This document shows, one piece after another, positions 20,703 through 30,445 of a DNA stretch of 64,000 nucleotides. The notes below the pieces were generated by a model, which was given only the letters and a program-made list of their open reading frames with translations, had not been told where the DNA came from and searched no databases. The translations under genes and the position numbers were made by a program. The stretch lies in assembly GCF_021012795.1 (NCBI RefSeq), contig NZ_VFYU01000016.1:62001-126000 (forward strand). Direction: 5' to 3'. The stretch is from Psychrobacter sp. I-STPA10 (GTDB lineage Bacteria; Pseudomonadota; Gammaproteobacteria; Pseudomonadales; Moraxellaceae). Each line of letters begins with the position of its first letter. Position 1 is the first letter of the stretch.

Positions 20703-20742
20703 AAAAAAAGAGCGGTTTACCCATACTAAACCGCTCTTTTTT
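20703..20742. terminator. Bidirectional intrinsic terminator between convergent genes
   Basis: A 13-bp perfect stem (AAAGAGCGGTTTA paired with TAAACCGCTCTTT) with a short loop, flanked by A-run and T-run, ends both the M16 operon (plus) and the lipoprotein gene (minus). Confidence 0.9.
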
Positions 20743-20758
20743 AATATTTAGATATAGA

Positions 20759-21433
20759 TTAAGTTTCAGAATTATCTTCTTGTCCCTCATCTTCTATGGT
20801 AATAATAATGTCATAGTTAATTGGTTTTTGCTGCATCTTTTCACTTTTTACCCGTATGATGTATTTATCTGCTTTTTCAACCAAATAACTGCCATTAGCA
20901 AAATTATGCTGAATGGGCTCCACGATATAACGCTTTAACGCTACCCCATTACTTAAAACATTGATACGATCATTCGGAAATGGGTAAATATAATAATCGC
21001 AATACTTATCTTTTAATAACTCGCCATGACGTGCTATCTTATTGCTATCCACACTTTTTACCAATAGTTTAGGACACATATCTTTAAAATTGGCTGCTTC
21101 TCTAGCATGCGTATTACTCAAACTCTCTTGTATCATACGTGCCTTTTGTACAGCATCTGCATTAATATGAGCTTGTGATACTGGTTGCACAGGTTGCGTC
21201 ATGATCACTGTAGAGCGTAACTTAACGCTCTTATTACCTATCTCTTTATCCGTCTTACTACTAAAATTCACCCCATCAATATAATAAAACTGCTTATTTT
21301 TTTTACTTTCCTCTACAGTCGCAGAATCTTGAGCTTGGATGCTTTGTTTCTCCTCTTTGCAACCACTAATAACAACACCAACCAGTACTATTATTAAAAA
21401 TATATTTATACGAATCACAGTTTTATTATCCAA
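20759..21433 (-). CDS. Uncharacterised lipoprotein
   Basis: A 224-residue protein with a short N-region, a hydrophobic stretch and the lipobox VISGC near residue 25, so it is probably lipid-anchored and periplasmic. The mature part is Lys/Asp-rich, has a second Cys pair region around CPKLLVK and KYCDYY, and ends in acidic residues. I do not recognise the family. It sits after the M15-like peptidase gene on the same strand (59 bp), so both may be read together and act in the envelope. Confidence 0.72.
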   Translation of the reverse strand: MDNKTVIRINIFLIIVLVGVVISGCKEEKQSIQAQDSATVEESKKNKQFYYIDGVNFSSKTDKEIGNKSVKLRSTVIMTQPVQPVSQAHINADAVQKARMIQESLSNTHAREAANFKDMCPKLLVKSVDSNKIARHGELLKDKYCDYYIYPFPNDRINVLSNGVALKRYIVEPIQHNFANGSYLVEKADKYIIRVKSEKMQQKPINYDIIITIEDEGQEDNSET

Positions 21434-21492
21434 TATTTATTTATATTAAATTATTATATAAACACTTACTCATAGTATTATAAACTTAACCA

Positions 21493-22425
21493 TTATTGAT
21501 AGTCAAAGCGGCATGGTGAGCTGGCACTAGAGTGTGAACTGCCCCACTTTCGATACCCTTGCGTATCAATATGGATAGAGCCAGTAGAGTAAAGACCCAA
21601 TCCAAACTCATAATACTGACCTTGATAACCCCAAAAATCACATAAATTATTTTGCATCTGATTAATCTGCCACTCATTACCCTCATACTCAGGCACCCAA
21701 ATATCTATCGCTCCATTAGTCATGTGCTTACTACTGGCAGCCCCGCCTGCGCAATCATTCAAATCTGGAGAACGATAAACCGAGCGAATTTGGGTGGTCG
21801 GTGGCAAAATACCTTGTTGTCTTAATACCGCATATAAACGTAACGTATTAATCATATTAGGCCATAAATATTCTGGCGGTAGCTGATAAGGCTCATAGCC
21901 ACATTGCGCCCAACTACGGGCAGTGGTCAATAATTGCTGCATCGGAGGCACATTATAGCTACCCAATTGTGCCGCCAAATACTCACGATAACGAGCAACC
22001 GAATTTCTACGCTCCACTGACGCATTCAGCCAACGATTAAAATCCATCTCATCAACTAATATTCCCGTACTGCCAGCATTAGGATATTGTGGACGTCTAT
22101 TAATACGCCGTTGCTCTTCAATCACCAAATGCGCTTGTTGCTGTGCCAATACATCTTGCTCAAACGCGCGTTGTTTTAAATCGATCAGACTATTTAAATT
22201 GTCTTTTGTACCAAATTGAGTATAAGCACCCACATTGTTAGCATTATTATTAGGAATATTATTAGTATTGTTCACTGTGTTTTGATGACTGCTCTGGCTG
22301 CTACGTACTTGCTGCTCTTGCTGCAACACCACTTCTGCCACACTAGCAGACATGCCACCATAAGTGATACCAGATGAAATCAATAAACATAGGGGAAAAC
22401 TGTAAAAGCGAGAAAATTTTGACAT
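21493..22425 (-). CDS. M15-type D-Ala-D-Ala carboxypeptidase-like protein
   Basis: A 310-residue exported protein. An N-terminal signal peptide is followed by a Gln/Asn-rich region and a C-terminal domain with the zinc-peptidase pattern of family M15: SVYRSPDLND, then SSKHMTNGAIDIWV (SxHxxGxAxD type), then IHIDTQGYRKW with the last His ligand. Known relatives cleave peptidoglycan stem peptides in the periplasm. The ATG at 22425 is preferred over an upstream TTG. It lies divergently from rodA, a cell-elongation gene, which supports a cell wall role. Substrate specificity is inferred. Confidence 0.78.
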   Translation of the reverse strand: MSKFSRFYSFPLCLLISSGITYGGMSASVAEVVLQQEQQVRSSQSSHQNTVNNTNNIPNNNANNVGAYTQFGTKDNLNSLIDLKQRAFEQDVLAQQQAHLVIEEQRRINRRPQYPNAGSTGILVDEMDFNRWLNASVERRNSVARYREYLAAQLGSYNVPPMQQLLTTARSWAQCGYEPYQLPPEYLWPNMINTLRLYAVLRQQGILPPTTQIRSVYRSPDLNDCAGGAASSKHMTNGAIDIWVPEYEGNEWQINQMQNNLCDFWGYQGQYYEFGLGLYSTGSIHIDTQGYRKWGSSHSSASSPCRFDYQ

Positions 22426-22718
22426 TATATTAGTAACCAAATTGGTGATTTATCTGACTTTTCATAGCAATGAACTTACCTAGAATAGCGCTCATATTTT
22501 GTGATACAAATATCTTAACCACATCTCCTGCATTCAGCAATGCAATAGTGTCTAAAAAATGCAAGCAGGTATTACACAATCATTGATTGATAATAATATT
22601 CACACCTTTTATGCTTCTGTGATGTTAAAAATACGCTTAGATACTATCAAATTTTATACATGCACGCTAAACTAACCACAAATTCAACACAAATCAACAT
22701 AACCCAGCCTTAGTATTT

Positions 22719-23870
22719 ATGTCATCTAATTCTTTAAAATCACAACAATATCGCTTTTCTCGTCATTCGCACCATTTTGGGCAAGATAACACACCTACCA
22801 TTTGGGAACGTATTCATATAGATCCGTGGCTAACTTTATTGTTACTCACCGTCTGTTTTATGAGTCTCGCTATTTTATACAGTGCCTCTACCCAAGATAT
22901 GTCTATGGTCATTCGCCAAGTTGTCAGTTATGGCATTGCCTTTACGGTGATGATTGCCATGGCACAAATACCACCACATATTTATAAACTGTTCACCCCA
23001 TTTTTTTATGTGGCAGGATTAATTCTACTGGTTTTAGTAGATAGGATTGGTGAAGTACGTATGGGGGCTCAGCGTTGGATAGGTATTCCTGGCTTTGGTA
23101 GTGTGCAACCCTCAGAATTTATGAAGCTTGGTATGCCCATGATTTGTGCGTGGTTTTTATCCAAACGAGATCTTCCCCCCAATATTGTAAGCATTGTCGT
23201 AACGCTTATTATTATCGCATTGCCTGTATTACTCATTGCCAAAGAGCCTGATTTGGGCACTTCGCTATTGGTGGCTGCCAGTGGCATTTTTGTGTTATTT
23301 TTAGCTGGATTACCTTGGTGGTTAATTGGTTCAGCAATCATTATGATGATACCTATGGTTTGGGGAGCATGGCAATTTTTGATGCATGACTATCAAAAAC
23401 AAAGGGTATTAACACTATTAAATCCTGAATCTGACACCCTGGGTACAGGATGGAACATCACTCAATCAAAAATAGCCATTGGATCAGGTGGGATATCAGG
23501 CAAAGGTTACTTAGAAGGTACTCAATCTCATCTACACTTTTTACCAGAAGGTCACACAGACTTTATCATTGCCGCTTTCTCTGAAGAGTTTGGTTTGATT
23601 GGGGTTTGTGTCTTATTATTTTTATATGCGTGTATATTAATGCGTTCACTTTATATTGCGCTTATCCACAAAGATACTTATGGACGACTTCTTGGTGGTG
23701 CTATTGCCATCTCATTTTTTGTCTATGTATTTGTTAATATTGGCATGGTAGGTGGTATTTTGCCCGTTGTTGGTGTCCCTCTCCCCCTCATCAGCTATGG
23801 CGGAACTGCCGTTATTACCCTATTGGCTGGTTTTGGATTGTTAATGTCTATCTATACCCATAATAATTAA
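22719..23870 (+). CDS. rodA: Peptidoglycan glycosyltransferase RodA (SEDS family)
   Basis: A 383-residue polytopic membrane protein with about ten helices. SEDS hallmarks are visible: GAQRWIGIPGFGSVQPSEF, KEPDLGTSLL, SGGISGKGYLEGTQ, LPEGHTDFIIAAFSEEFG, and the C-terminal GVPLPLISYGGTA. RodA polymerises lipid II glycan strands during rod elongation with a class B PBP; that partner is not in view, although RlpA, often encoded near RodA/PBP2, follows 430 bp downstream. Length and motif positions match RodA rather than FtsW. Shine-Dalgarno before the ATG is weak. Confidence 0.95.
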   Translation: MSSNSLKSQQYRFSRHSHHFGQDNTPTIWERIHIDPWLTLLLLTVCFMSLAILYSASTQDMSMVIRQVVSYGIAFTVMIAMAQIPPHIYKLFTPFFYVAGLILLVLVDRIGEVRMGAQRWIGIPGFGSVQPSEFMKLGMPMICAWFLSKRDLPPNIVSIVVTLIIIALPVLLIAKEPDLGTSLLVAASGIFVLFLAGLPWWLIGSAIIMMIPMVWGAWQFLMHDYQKQRVLTLLNPESDTLGTGWNITQSKIAIGSGGISGKGYLEGTQSHLHFLPEGHTDFIIAAFSEEFGLIGVCVLLFLYACILMRSLYIALIHKDTYGRLLGGAIAISFFVYVFVNIGMVGGILPVVGVPLPLISYGGTAVITLLAGFGLLMSIYTHNN

Positions 23871-24300
23871 CAGCCAGATTAAATCTTAGTTATACCTCCT
23901 ATTTATTAAATAAATATTTCCCTAAAGTTACCACAATGAAGACATTATTTGTATCAAGGTTGTAATCAAATTAAAGTTGATGTACCCTATATATTACTTA
24001 AAGTCAGAGTTTTGTATAAATTTTCCATAATTAGCAATTTAAAAATAAATATTGTTTATTTTTTGATAGTTATGATTTGATGGTTATTTAAGACCCAGAC
24101 TAAAGCAAGTATACAACAAGGTATATAAGATATCATTTTGACTCTATAAGCTTAAACTTATAGCATTACTTAACTGTATCAAAGACTGTAAAAAAATAGA
24201 CATATCACTAAGCTGAAAAAATGTGTTTTATTTAAATAATGATTTAGCAAATTTTAACATTGGCTTAGTAGATAATCTAAATTTTAATTAAGAGGTGCTT
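23871..24300. other. 430-bp intergenic region between rodA and rlpA
   Basis: AT-rich with no coding frame seen. A TTGACT at 24138-24143 is followed at once by a perfect 7-bp inverted repeat (CTATAAG 24144-24150, CTTATAG 24157-24163), which could be an operator over a promoter for rlpA. A Shine-Dalgarno AAGAGG (24290-24295) serves rlpA. Confidence 0.4.
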
Positions 24301-24930
24301 ATGAAGAAGCAACGCTCCCGACTGTTTTTATTCTCAACCTGTATGATGGTAGGCTCAACTATTGCTGGTATTAGTACTGCGACGCAAGCCGCTGAATTGA
24401 CCAGTCCCACCACTGATTTACTTTCTAGCTCAACATCAGCTCCCAATATCGATCGGGTACTTAGTGAGTTATCGCGCCAACATGACAATGCATCCAGCCT
24501 TGTTAAAGAGGCGCGCCAGCCTGTGTCATTAGCTGTACAAAGCCCCCTACTTGCCAAAGACACCTCAACCATCAGCAATGATGAAGATGTATTAGAGCGT
24601 TTGACAGCCGTCGCTTCTAATAGTGTGAGCAAATTTAAACAAACAGGATTAGCCTCTTGGTATGGTCGTAAGTTTCATGGTCGTAAAACAGCCAGTGGTG
24701 AAACCTTTAATATGAACGCCATGACTGCTGCACATCGCTCATTACCACTTAACTGCTATGTCAAAGTGACCAACAAATCTAACGGTAAAAGTGTGGTCGT
24801 GAAAGTCAATGATCGCGGGCCTTTCCATGGTAATCGTGTATTAGATTTATCTTATGGTGCAGCCAAACAAATTGGATTAGCACAAAGTGGTACTGGTAAC
24901 GTCACTATTGAAAGAGTCAGTGGCCCTTAA
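24301..24930 (+). CDS. rlpA: RlpA-like double-psi beta-barrel protein
   Basis: A 209-residue exported protein. An N-terminal signal peptide (cleavage near TQAAE) precedes a variable linker, then the conserved domain from about residue 117: GLASWYGRKFHGRKTASGE, AAHRSLP, VKVNDRGPFHGNRVLDLSY. These residues match the septal-ring lytic transglycosylase RlpA, which cleaves denuded glycan strands. It lacks a C-terminal SPOR domain, so septal targeting by that route is absent. The ATG at 24301 has AAGAGG 5 bp upstream and is preferred over an in-frame GTG. It is followed by a bidirectional terminator. Confidence 0.88.
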   Translation: MKKQRSRLFLFSTCMMVGSTIAGISTATQAAELTSPTTDLLSSSTSAPNIDRVLSELSRQHDNASSLVKEARQPVSLAVQSPLLAKDTSTISNDEDVLERLTAVASNSVSKFKQTGLASWYGRKFHGRKTASGETFNMNAMTAAHRSLPLNCYVKVTNKSNGKSVVVKVNDRGPFHGNRVLDLSYGAAKQIGLAQSGTGNVTIERVSGP

Positions 24931-24963
24931 TTTGACTGTTTAATACTGCCATAAAATAACCAT

Positions 24964-24995
24964 AAAAAAAGACCATTATTAAATGGTCTTTTTTT
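24964..24995. terminator. Bidirectional intrinsic terminator between rlpA and radA
   Basis: A-run, then AAGACCATT paired with AATGGTCTT over a 4-base loop, then a T-run, sits between the convergent rlpA and radA genes and should stop both transcripts. Confidence 0.88.
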
Positions 24996-25013
24996 ATGAA
25001 TAATGTTTAATAT

Positions 25014-26450
25014 TTATGACAACTCAAAGGCTTGCTCGATGGCATCATCCAAACGATCTACCGTAATTATCGTTATGTTTTTAAACTGACTCATTTGGCT
25101 TTTTGGTGCATTGGCTTTGGGTACAATGGCATGAGTAAACCCATGCTTCATTGCCTCTTTTAGCCGTTCTTGTCCATTAGGCACAGGACGAATCTCACCA
25201 GATAATCCCACTTCACCAAACACAGCCAAATGCGAAGGCAGTGCCCTTGCTTTAATACTTGAGGCACATGCCAATAATACTGCCAAATCAGATCCTGTCT
25301 CCATAACTTTCACCCCACCCACCACATTGACATACACATCTTGTCCACTGGTATGGATACCACCATGCCGATGCATCACTGCCAATAGCATTGCCAAACG
25401 CTGCTGATCCAGCCCTAAAGCCATACGCCTTGGTTGCCCTTGTGAATTATCTACCAAAGCCTGTACTTCCACTAACAATGGTCGTGTACCTTCACGGCTG
25501 ACCATCACCACTGAACCTGCAATTGGTTTGTCATAACGACTTAAAAAGATGGCTGATGGGTTGGCGACCTCTTTTAGCCCTGTATCTGTCATACCAAAAA
25601 TACCCAGTTCATTGACCGCACCAAAGCGATTTTTAACCGCTCGGATCATACGAAACCGTGAATCTGCTTGTCCTTCAAAATACAACACTGTATCTACCAT
25701 GTGCTCAAGCACACGCGGTCCTGCCAGTGTGCCTTCTTTAGTCACATGCCCCACTAAAAACAACGCCGTACCTGTTTGCTTGGCATAACGAGTGAGCATC
25801 GCTGCAGATTCTCTTATTTGGCTCACACCTCCTGGTGCTGAACTAATGGCATCGGTATAAATCGTTTGAATTGAGTCAATCACAGCCACAGCAGGTTGCT
25901 CTTGGGTTAAAGCTGCACAAATTGTCTCCACATTGGTCTCAGCAAGTACCCGTAATTGATCTGCAGGCAAACCCAAACGCTGTGCCCGCATCGCCACTTG
26001 CGATAATGACTCCTCCCCTGTGACATATAGCGCACTACCTGCCAGTGAATCGACTTTTGCCATATTAGTGGCTGTCTGTAGCAAGATAGTAGATTTACCA
26101 ATACCAGGATCACCGCCAATCAATACTACAGAGCCTGCAACCAATCCACCACCCAACACACGATCAAATTCACTGATACCTGTTGGTAAACGTGTATCCA
26201 AAGCAATACTCACCGCATGCAATGGCATCACGCCACTACGTGCACCAGAATAGTTTTGGTGACCTGCTGCCGATGGGGTACTGGCGGCAATGGGTTTTTT
26301 AGATGATTTATTATGATTATGGTGTGGCATACTGACGTTTGGTGCTTCTACTAAAGCATTCCATTCACCACAGTCTGAGCACTGCCCCGACCATTTGCCA
26401 AAGTGTGCACCACAGTTTTGACAGACATAACTACTTTTATTTTTTGCCAT
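25014..26450 (-). CDS. radA: DNA repair protein RadA
   Basis: A 478-residue RecA-like helicase that drives branch migration in recombination. It has the N-terminal zinc finger (CQNCGAHFGKWSGQCSDCGE), Walker A GGDPGIGKST, the RadA-specific KNRFG motif, and a C-terminal Lon-protease-like domain with SGEIRPVPNGQERL. Length is a little above the 450-460 usual, mainly through a linker near residues 45-70. It is cytoplasmic. It lies 91 bp downstream of lptB on the same strand and could be read through from the LPS operon; rpoN, which follows lptB in Escherichia coli, is absent here. Confidence 0.96.
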   Translation of the reverse strand: MAKNKSSYVCQNCGAHFGKWSGQCSDCGEWNALVEAPNVSMPHHNHNKSSKKPIAASTPSAAGHQNYSGARSGVMPLHAVSIALDTRLPTGISEFDRVLGGGLVAGSVVLIGGDPGIGKSTILLQTATNMAKVDSLAGSALYVTGEESLSQVAMRAQRLGLPADQLRVLAETNVETICAALTQEQPAVAVIDSIQTIYTDAISSAPGGVSQIRESAAMLTRYAKQTGTALFLVGHVTKEGTLAGPRVLEHMVDTVLYFEGQADSRFRMIRAVKNRFGAVNELGIFGMTDTGLKEVANPSAIFLSRYDKPIAGSVVMVSREGTRPLLVEVQALVDNSQGQPRRMALGLDQQRLAMLLAVMHRHGGIHTSGQDVYVNVVGGVKVMETGSDLAVLLACASSIKARALPSHLAVFGEVGLSGEIRPVPNGQERLKEAMKHGFTHAIVPKANAPKSQMSQFKNITIITVDRLDDAIEQAFELS

Positions 26451-26541
26451 TTTTATACTTAATATGATGAAATATTAGCAACAATTACTATTTTTTTGTT
26501 AAACTCAAGACAGATTCATATTGTACGAAATACACCATGAC

Positions 26542-27330
26542 CTATACTTGAAAATCCTTACCCAAATACACCTCTTTAACCAACTCATTGTCCAAGATAT
26601 CTTGTGGTGTACCTTCTGCAATAATCGCCCCTTCACTCACAATATACGCTTTTTCACAAATTGCCAATGTCTCACGCACATTATGATCCGTAATCAATAC
26701 CCCGATGCCTCTATTTTTTAGGGCAGTAATCACCGCTTTAATATCTCCCACGGAAATAGGATCTACACCTGCAAAAGGCTCATCTAATAAGATAAACTTT
26801 GGATCTGCTGCCAATGCTCGTGCTATCTCACAACGTCTACGCTCCCCACCAGAGACACTCATACCCAGTGAGTGACGTACATGTGATAAATTAAATTCAT
26901 CAATCAGCTTATCTAATGCCTGCTTTTGCTGCTGGCGATTCAAATCCTTACGAGTTTGCAAAATTGCTAAAATATTATCTTCAACAGACAGTTTACGAAA
27001 TACAGAAGCCTCTTGTGGCAGATAGCCAATGCCCGCACGAGCACGCTCATGCATGGCATATACAGATAAATCTTTATTACCCAGTACCACTGTACCTTTG
27101 TCTAAGTTCACCAAACCAACCACCATATAAAAGCTGGTTGTCTTACCTGCCCCATTTGGCCCTAGCAAACCAACAACTTCCCCTTGCGAAACCGCAAAAG
27201 ACACATCTTTTACTACCCAACGCTTACCATAGCGTTTTGCCATATTATGCATTGATAAGGTTAGCGGCTTTGATTCACCTGCCAGTGTATCTTGACTGAC
27301 TAATTTTTCTGATGTTCCATTTTTATTCAT
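26542..27330 (-). CDS. lptB: LPS export ABC transporter ATPase LptB
   Basis: A 262-residue ATPase that powers extraction of LPS from the inner membrane with LptFG and LptC. Motifs: Walker [11 protein letters not shown]-loop region [12 protein letters not shown], signature SGGERRR, Walker [14 protein letters not shown], switch His in ITDHNVRET. About 20 extra N-terminal residues precede the usual start. It is the last gene of the order kdsD-kdsC-lptC-lptA-lptB, as in Escherichia coli. LptF and LptG are outside the window. Confidence 0.96.
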   Translation of the reverse strand: MNKNGTSEKLVSQDTLAGESKPLTLSMHNMAKRYGKRWVVKDVSFAVSQGEVVGLLGPNGAGKTTSFYMVVGLVNLDKGTVVLGNKDLSVYAMHERARAGIGYLPQEASVFRKLSVEDNILAILQTRKDLNRQQQKQALDKLIDEFNLSHVRHSLGMSVSGGERRRCEIARALAADPKFILLDEPFAGVDPISVGDIKAVITALKNRGIGVLITDHNVRETLAICEKAYIVSEGAIIAEGTPQDILDNELVKEVYLGKDFQV

Positions 27331-27378
27331 ACATCTAACTCAAACAAAGATAGGTAATGCATCCACAAAGCACTTAAG

Positions 27379-27948
27379 CTAACGAATGCCTTGACGATTG
27401 GTCTGAGCATTGGGTGGGAAGATTAACTCAACACGCTGACTACCACCTGCGGTCGCTTCTACATCACCCACTTTGAGGCTATAACGAATCACATTTCCTG
27501 CAAAACTTGCACCATTTTGAGTCAAGCGAGCATTTCCTTTTAAGGTAACAATGCCATTTTTTGCATTATAAATAATCTCGTTTGCCTGCCCTTTTGCCAG
27601 TCCCTTTTCTTGGGTAACAATCTGCTGCATGGTTGCAGGACTACCTTTTGCAATGGCAGTTTCAATGCTACGTCCATTCGATAAATTAACGGTCAAATTA
27701 GCAGCAGTTAGTTTAAGCGTGCCTTGAGTAATCACCACATCACCAGAATAAGAGGTCACCCCTGTGCGCTCACTATAAGTGGCTTGATCAGCCAATAATT
27801 TAATCGGTTGATTGGCATCAGAAGGCAGTGCATTGGCTGGTGTGACAAAGCCTGTCCCCAATAAATATCCCATTAATGAGACACCAAACCAGCCCAGACG
27901 ATAGGCAATGTATTTTGCCGATTGAAAATTTGCAATTGGATTGCACAT
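27379..27948 (-). CDS. lptA: LPS transport periplasmic protein LptA
   Basis: A 189-residue periplasmic protein with a signal peptide ending near TPANA. The OstA-like beta-jellyroll begins at about residue 45 with IKLLADQATYSERTGVTSY and continues with GDVVITQGTLKLTA. It bridges LptC to the LptDE complex, shielding lipid A. Its place between lptC and lptB supports the call. The start ATG has AAGAG about 11 bp upstream. The N-terminus before the hydrophobic core is rather long, and a later start is possible. Confidence 0.93.
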   Translation of the reverse strand: MCNPIANFQSAKYIAYRLGWFGVSLMGYLLGTGFVTPANALPSDANQPIKLLADQATYSERTGVTSYSGDVVITQGTLKLTAANLTVNLSNGRSIETAIAKGSPATMQQIVTQEKGLAKGQANEIIYNAKNGIVTLKGNARLTQNGASFAGNVIRYSLKVGDVEATAGGSQRVELIFPPNAQTNRQGIR

Positions 27949-28027
27949 AAATACAGTACTCTTAAAATGGAAATGATCTTTAAATTAACGGTGAGTCTTA
28001 AATTAGACCATGAAAGTTCAACATCTC

Positions 28028-28627
28028 TTAAAATAACGCCGTATCCTGTCGTGATGGTGGCTGAAAGGTGACTGCAACTTGATCAAACTCATACTCACCT
28101 GTTTGTAAATCTGTACGAAAACTATTGGCTTCAAAACGATTGTCACCTTGAGTTACTATCACTGGCTGCTCACTATAAAGGGTTTTATGTTGTAAATTGC
28201 CATTTAATACTGTAGCGGTTAAATTAAGAGGTATGTGAGCAACATTACTATTAGCGACAGTTGGGGTGGGATGTTGAGTCACTAAAATCACATCTTGGGT
28301 CATCTGTATGTCACCCGTCTCGTGATTAATATTGGCAAGCTTTGCCCGTAATTGAATATTTTGCTGCTGATCAGAACGCCAATTGAGTCTGATATTTTCC
28401 AGCTCGTCTGTATTGATATCAGTGTAATGTATCAGCTTATCTGCCTTGAGCAAATACGCTACTTCTCCTAAAGCATTGGTTTGTAGCGCATTAATATCAG
28501 TGGCTTCATATTCAATATTTGATGAAGCAATTGCAATAGGGTTATCTAGACTGCCTTGCTCTTTATATAGCCAAGATGCCAAGATAGCCGCCACCAATGC
28601 AAAAACCAGTAAAACTCGTGTATTCAC
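28028..28627 (-). CDS. lptC: LPS export protein LptC
   Basis: A 199-residue bitopic protein: an N-terminal membrane anchor (LLVFALVAAILASWLY) and a periplasmic OstA-like domain with YLLKADKLIHYTD and a C-terminal FEANSFRTDLQTGEYEF. It hands LPS from LptB2FG to LptA. The start is GTG, set by a GGAG 7 bp upstream. Sequence is weakly conserved in this family, but the position between kdsC and lptA makes the call firm. Confidence 0.9.
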   Translation of the reverse strand: MNTRVLLVFALVAAILASWLYKEQGSLDNPIAIASSNIEYEATDINALQTNALGEVAYLLKADKLIHYTDINTDELENIRLNWRSDQQQNIQLRAKLANINHETGDIQMTQDVILVTQHPTPTVANSNVAHIPLNLTATVLNGNLQHKTLYSEQPVIVTQGDNRFEANSFRTDLQTGEYEFDQVAVTFQPPSRQDTALF

Positions 28628-28799
28628 TATTGCTCCAATAAGCCAAACTTAACAATTACAATGCGTAAGTATAAATCTAAAATACCTAAATAGCATCATT
28701 TGTATAATCAGTACTGACTCAAGTCTATTACGTTGTCAATCTTGCTTGCTTTTCTTGTAACAATGCTATCATTATCTTGAATAAATTATATGATGTATC

Positions 28800-29324
28800 T
28801 TACAACACATATTGCGCAATAAAATCTTCGTATACACCATGACCTTTTAATATCAAGTCACATACTTCACGTACTGCACCTGCACCACCTGCACGAGAAG
28901 TCACCATCATCGCCCGCTCCAATACCTCTTTATGCGCATTGGGTACGGTTGCAGCAAAACCCACGGATTGCAATGCTTTAATATCGGGAAGATCATCTCC
29001 CATATAAGCACAATCTTCTAGCTGCAAATCCATATCTTTGAGTAACTCTTTAAGAGCGGCCAGTTTGTCATCTCGCCCTTGTACCACATATTCAACACCA
29101 AGCTCTTTGGCTCTTTTATCCACCATCGGGCTACTGCGCCCAGTAATAATCGCTGTTTTTATGCCATATTTTTTTAAGGCATTGGTACCAATGCCATCTT
29201 GTACATTAAAGGCTTTCGTTTCAATCCCATTGGCATCATAGATAATCTGACCATTCGATAAAATACCATCGACATCCAATACCAACATTTTAACTTGCCC
29301 TGCTGCTTTGACTAAATCTTGCAT
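28800..29324 (-). CDS. kdsC: 3-deoxy-D-manno-octulosonate 8-phosphate phosphatase
   Basis: A 174-residue HAD phosphatase of the tetrameric KdsC type without a cap domain. Motifs: MLVLDVDGILSNG with the nucleophile Asp and acid Asp, TGRSSPMVDKRA, and YMGDDLPDIKAL. It releases phosphate from Kdo-8-P in the Kdo pathway for LPS. A strong GGGGA precedes the ATG. It lies between kdsD and lptC on the same strand. Confidence 0.95.
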   Translation of the reverse strand: MQDLVKAAGQVKMLVLDVDGILSNGQIIYDANGIETKAFNVQDGIGTNALKKYGIKTAIITGRSSPMVDKRAKELGVEYVVQGRDDKLAALKELLKDMDLQLEDCAYMGDDLPDIKALQSVGFAATVPNAHKEVLERAMMVTSRAGGAGAVREVCDLILKGHGVYEDFIAQYVL

Positions 29325-29386
29325 ATCTATCCCCGCATATATAACACTTTATAAAATAATAATACTACATACAAAATCTTGATAAA

Positions 29387-30445
29387 CTAGCTAACACCAG
29401 CATGCAATAAGTCGTGAATCGTAATCACTCCTTCTAACTTTTTCTCATCATTGAGTACCAATAATTGACTGATCGCCTTTTCATTCATCAAACTTAGCGC
29501 ATCAGACGCTCGCATATTCATACTGACTTGCTGTGGATTGGCAGTCATGATATCGCGCATGGGTGTGGATAGTGCGATTTGTTTTTCTAAGCCACGACGC
29601 AAGTCACCATCCGTAAATATGCCAATAACCTTGTCATCATCATCGACTACCACGGTCATACCCAGCCGCCCATTGGTCATGGTAAATAAAGCTTCATGCA
29701 ACAGCGAGTCAGCAGTTACTTTAGGTAAATCAAAATCCTCTTCCTTACTGTGCATTAAATCTGCCACCCGCATTAGCAGCTTACGCCCTAATGCACCTGC
29801 TGGGTGTGACAAAGCAAAGTCTTCAGAAGTAAAGTTTCGTGCATGTACCAATACCACAGCCATGGCATCACCTAACGCCAAAGTCGCTGTGGTGCTAGAG
29901 GTGGGTGCCAAACCCAGTGGACAAGCTTCTTCAAATGCACCCAAAGTCAATGCTACCTTTGCTGATTTTGGTAGCATACCCCGTTTATCACGACTAATAC
30001 TAATCAGTGGAATATTGAGCTGTTTCACGACAGGTAACAAGGTTTTAATTTCGTCAGACTCGCCTGAATTTGAGATGGCAAGCAACACATCACCTGGCAC
30101 CAACATACCCAAATCACCATGCCCAGCTTCACCAGGGTGCATAAAAAATGCAGGGGTACCAGTAGAGGCAAAGGTAGCGGCAATTTTACGTCCAATATGT
30201 CCAGATTTACCCATACCAGTAACCACCACACGTCCACGACACTGCATAATCAGCTGACAGGCTAAAACAAAACGCTCATCTAATTGCCCGATCAACAGAT
30301 CTAACGCTGCTTGCTCTGTACGTATAGCGGACTCTGCCAATGTAATAAATTGATCATCAGACAAAGATGATTGTAATGGCTGAGTTATGCTACCACTACC
30401 ATGATTTACAACCATTGTCTTTGATTCTTCATTACTGTTTGTCAT
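29387..30445 (-). CDS. kdsD: Arabinose-5-phosphate isomerase KdsD
   Basis: A 352-residue enzyme converting ribulose-5-phosphate to arabinose-5-phosphate, the first step toward Kdo. The SIS domain shows VVTGMGKSGHIGRKIAATF and PGEAGHGDLGM; two CBS domains follow (LMHSKEEDF onward, and MRDIMTANPQQV to the end). The ATG at 30445 is preferred to a GTG at 30457 by a GTGAG upstream. About 30 residues of low conservation precede the core. It opens the LPS operon; the outward-facing gene yrbG of Escherichia coli is absent. Confidence 0.95.
   Translation of the reverse strand: MTNSNEESKTMVVNHGSGSITQPLQSSLSDDQFITLAESAIRTEQAALDLLIGQLDERFVLACQLIMQCRGRVVVTGMGKSGHIGRKIAATFASTGTPAFFMHPGEAGHGDLGMLVPGDVLLAISNSGESDEIKTLLPVVKQLNIPLISISRDKRGMLPKSAKVALTLGAFEEACPLGLAPTSSTTATLALGDAMAVVLVHARNFTSEDFALSHPAGALGRKLLMRVADLMHSKEEDFDLPKVTADSLLHEALFTMTNGRLGMTVVVDDDDKVIGIFTDGDLRRGLEKQIALSTPMRDIMTANPQQVSMNMRASDALSLMNEKAISQLLVLNDEKKLEGVITIHDLLHAGVS

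Noticed and set aside
29538..30257. Open frame of 239 codons on the plus strand inside kdsD
   Set aside because: It is antisense to a clear SIS/CBS enzyme, has Ser/Ala-rich shadow composition and no homology pattern.
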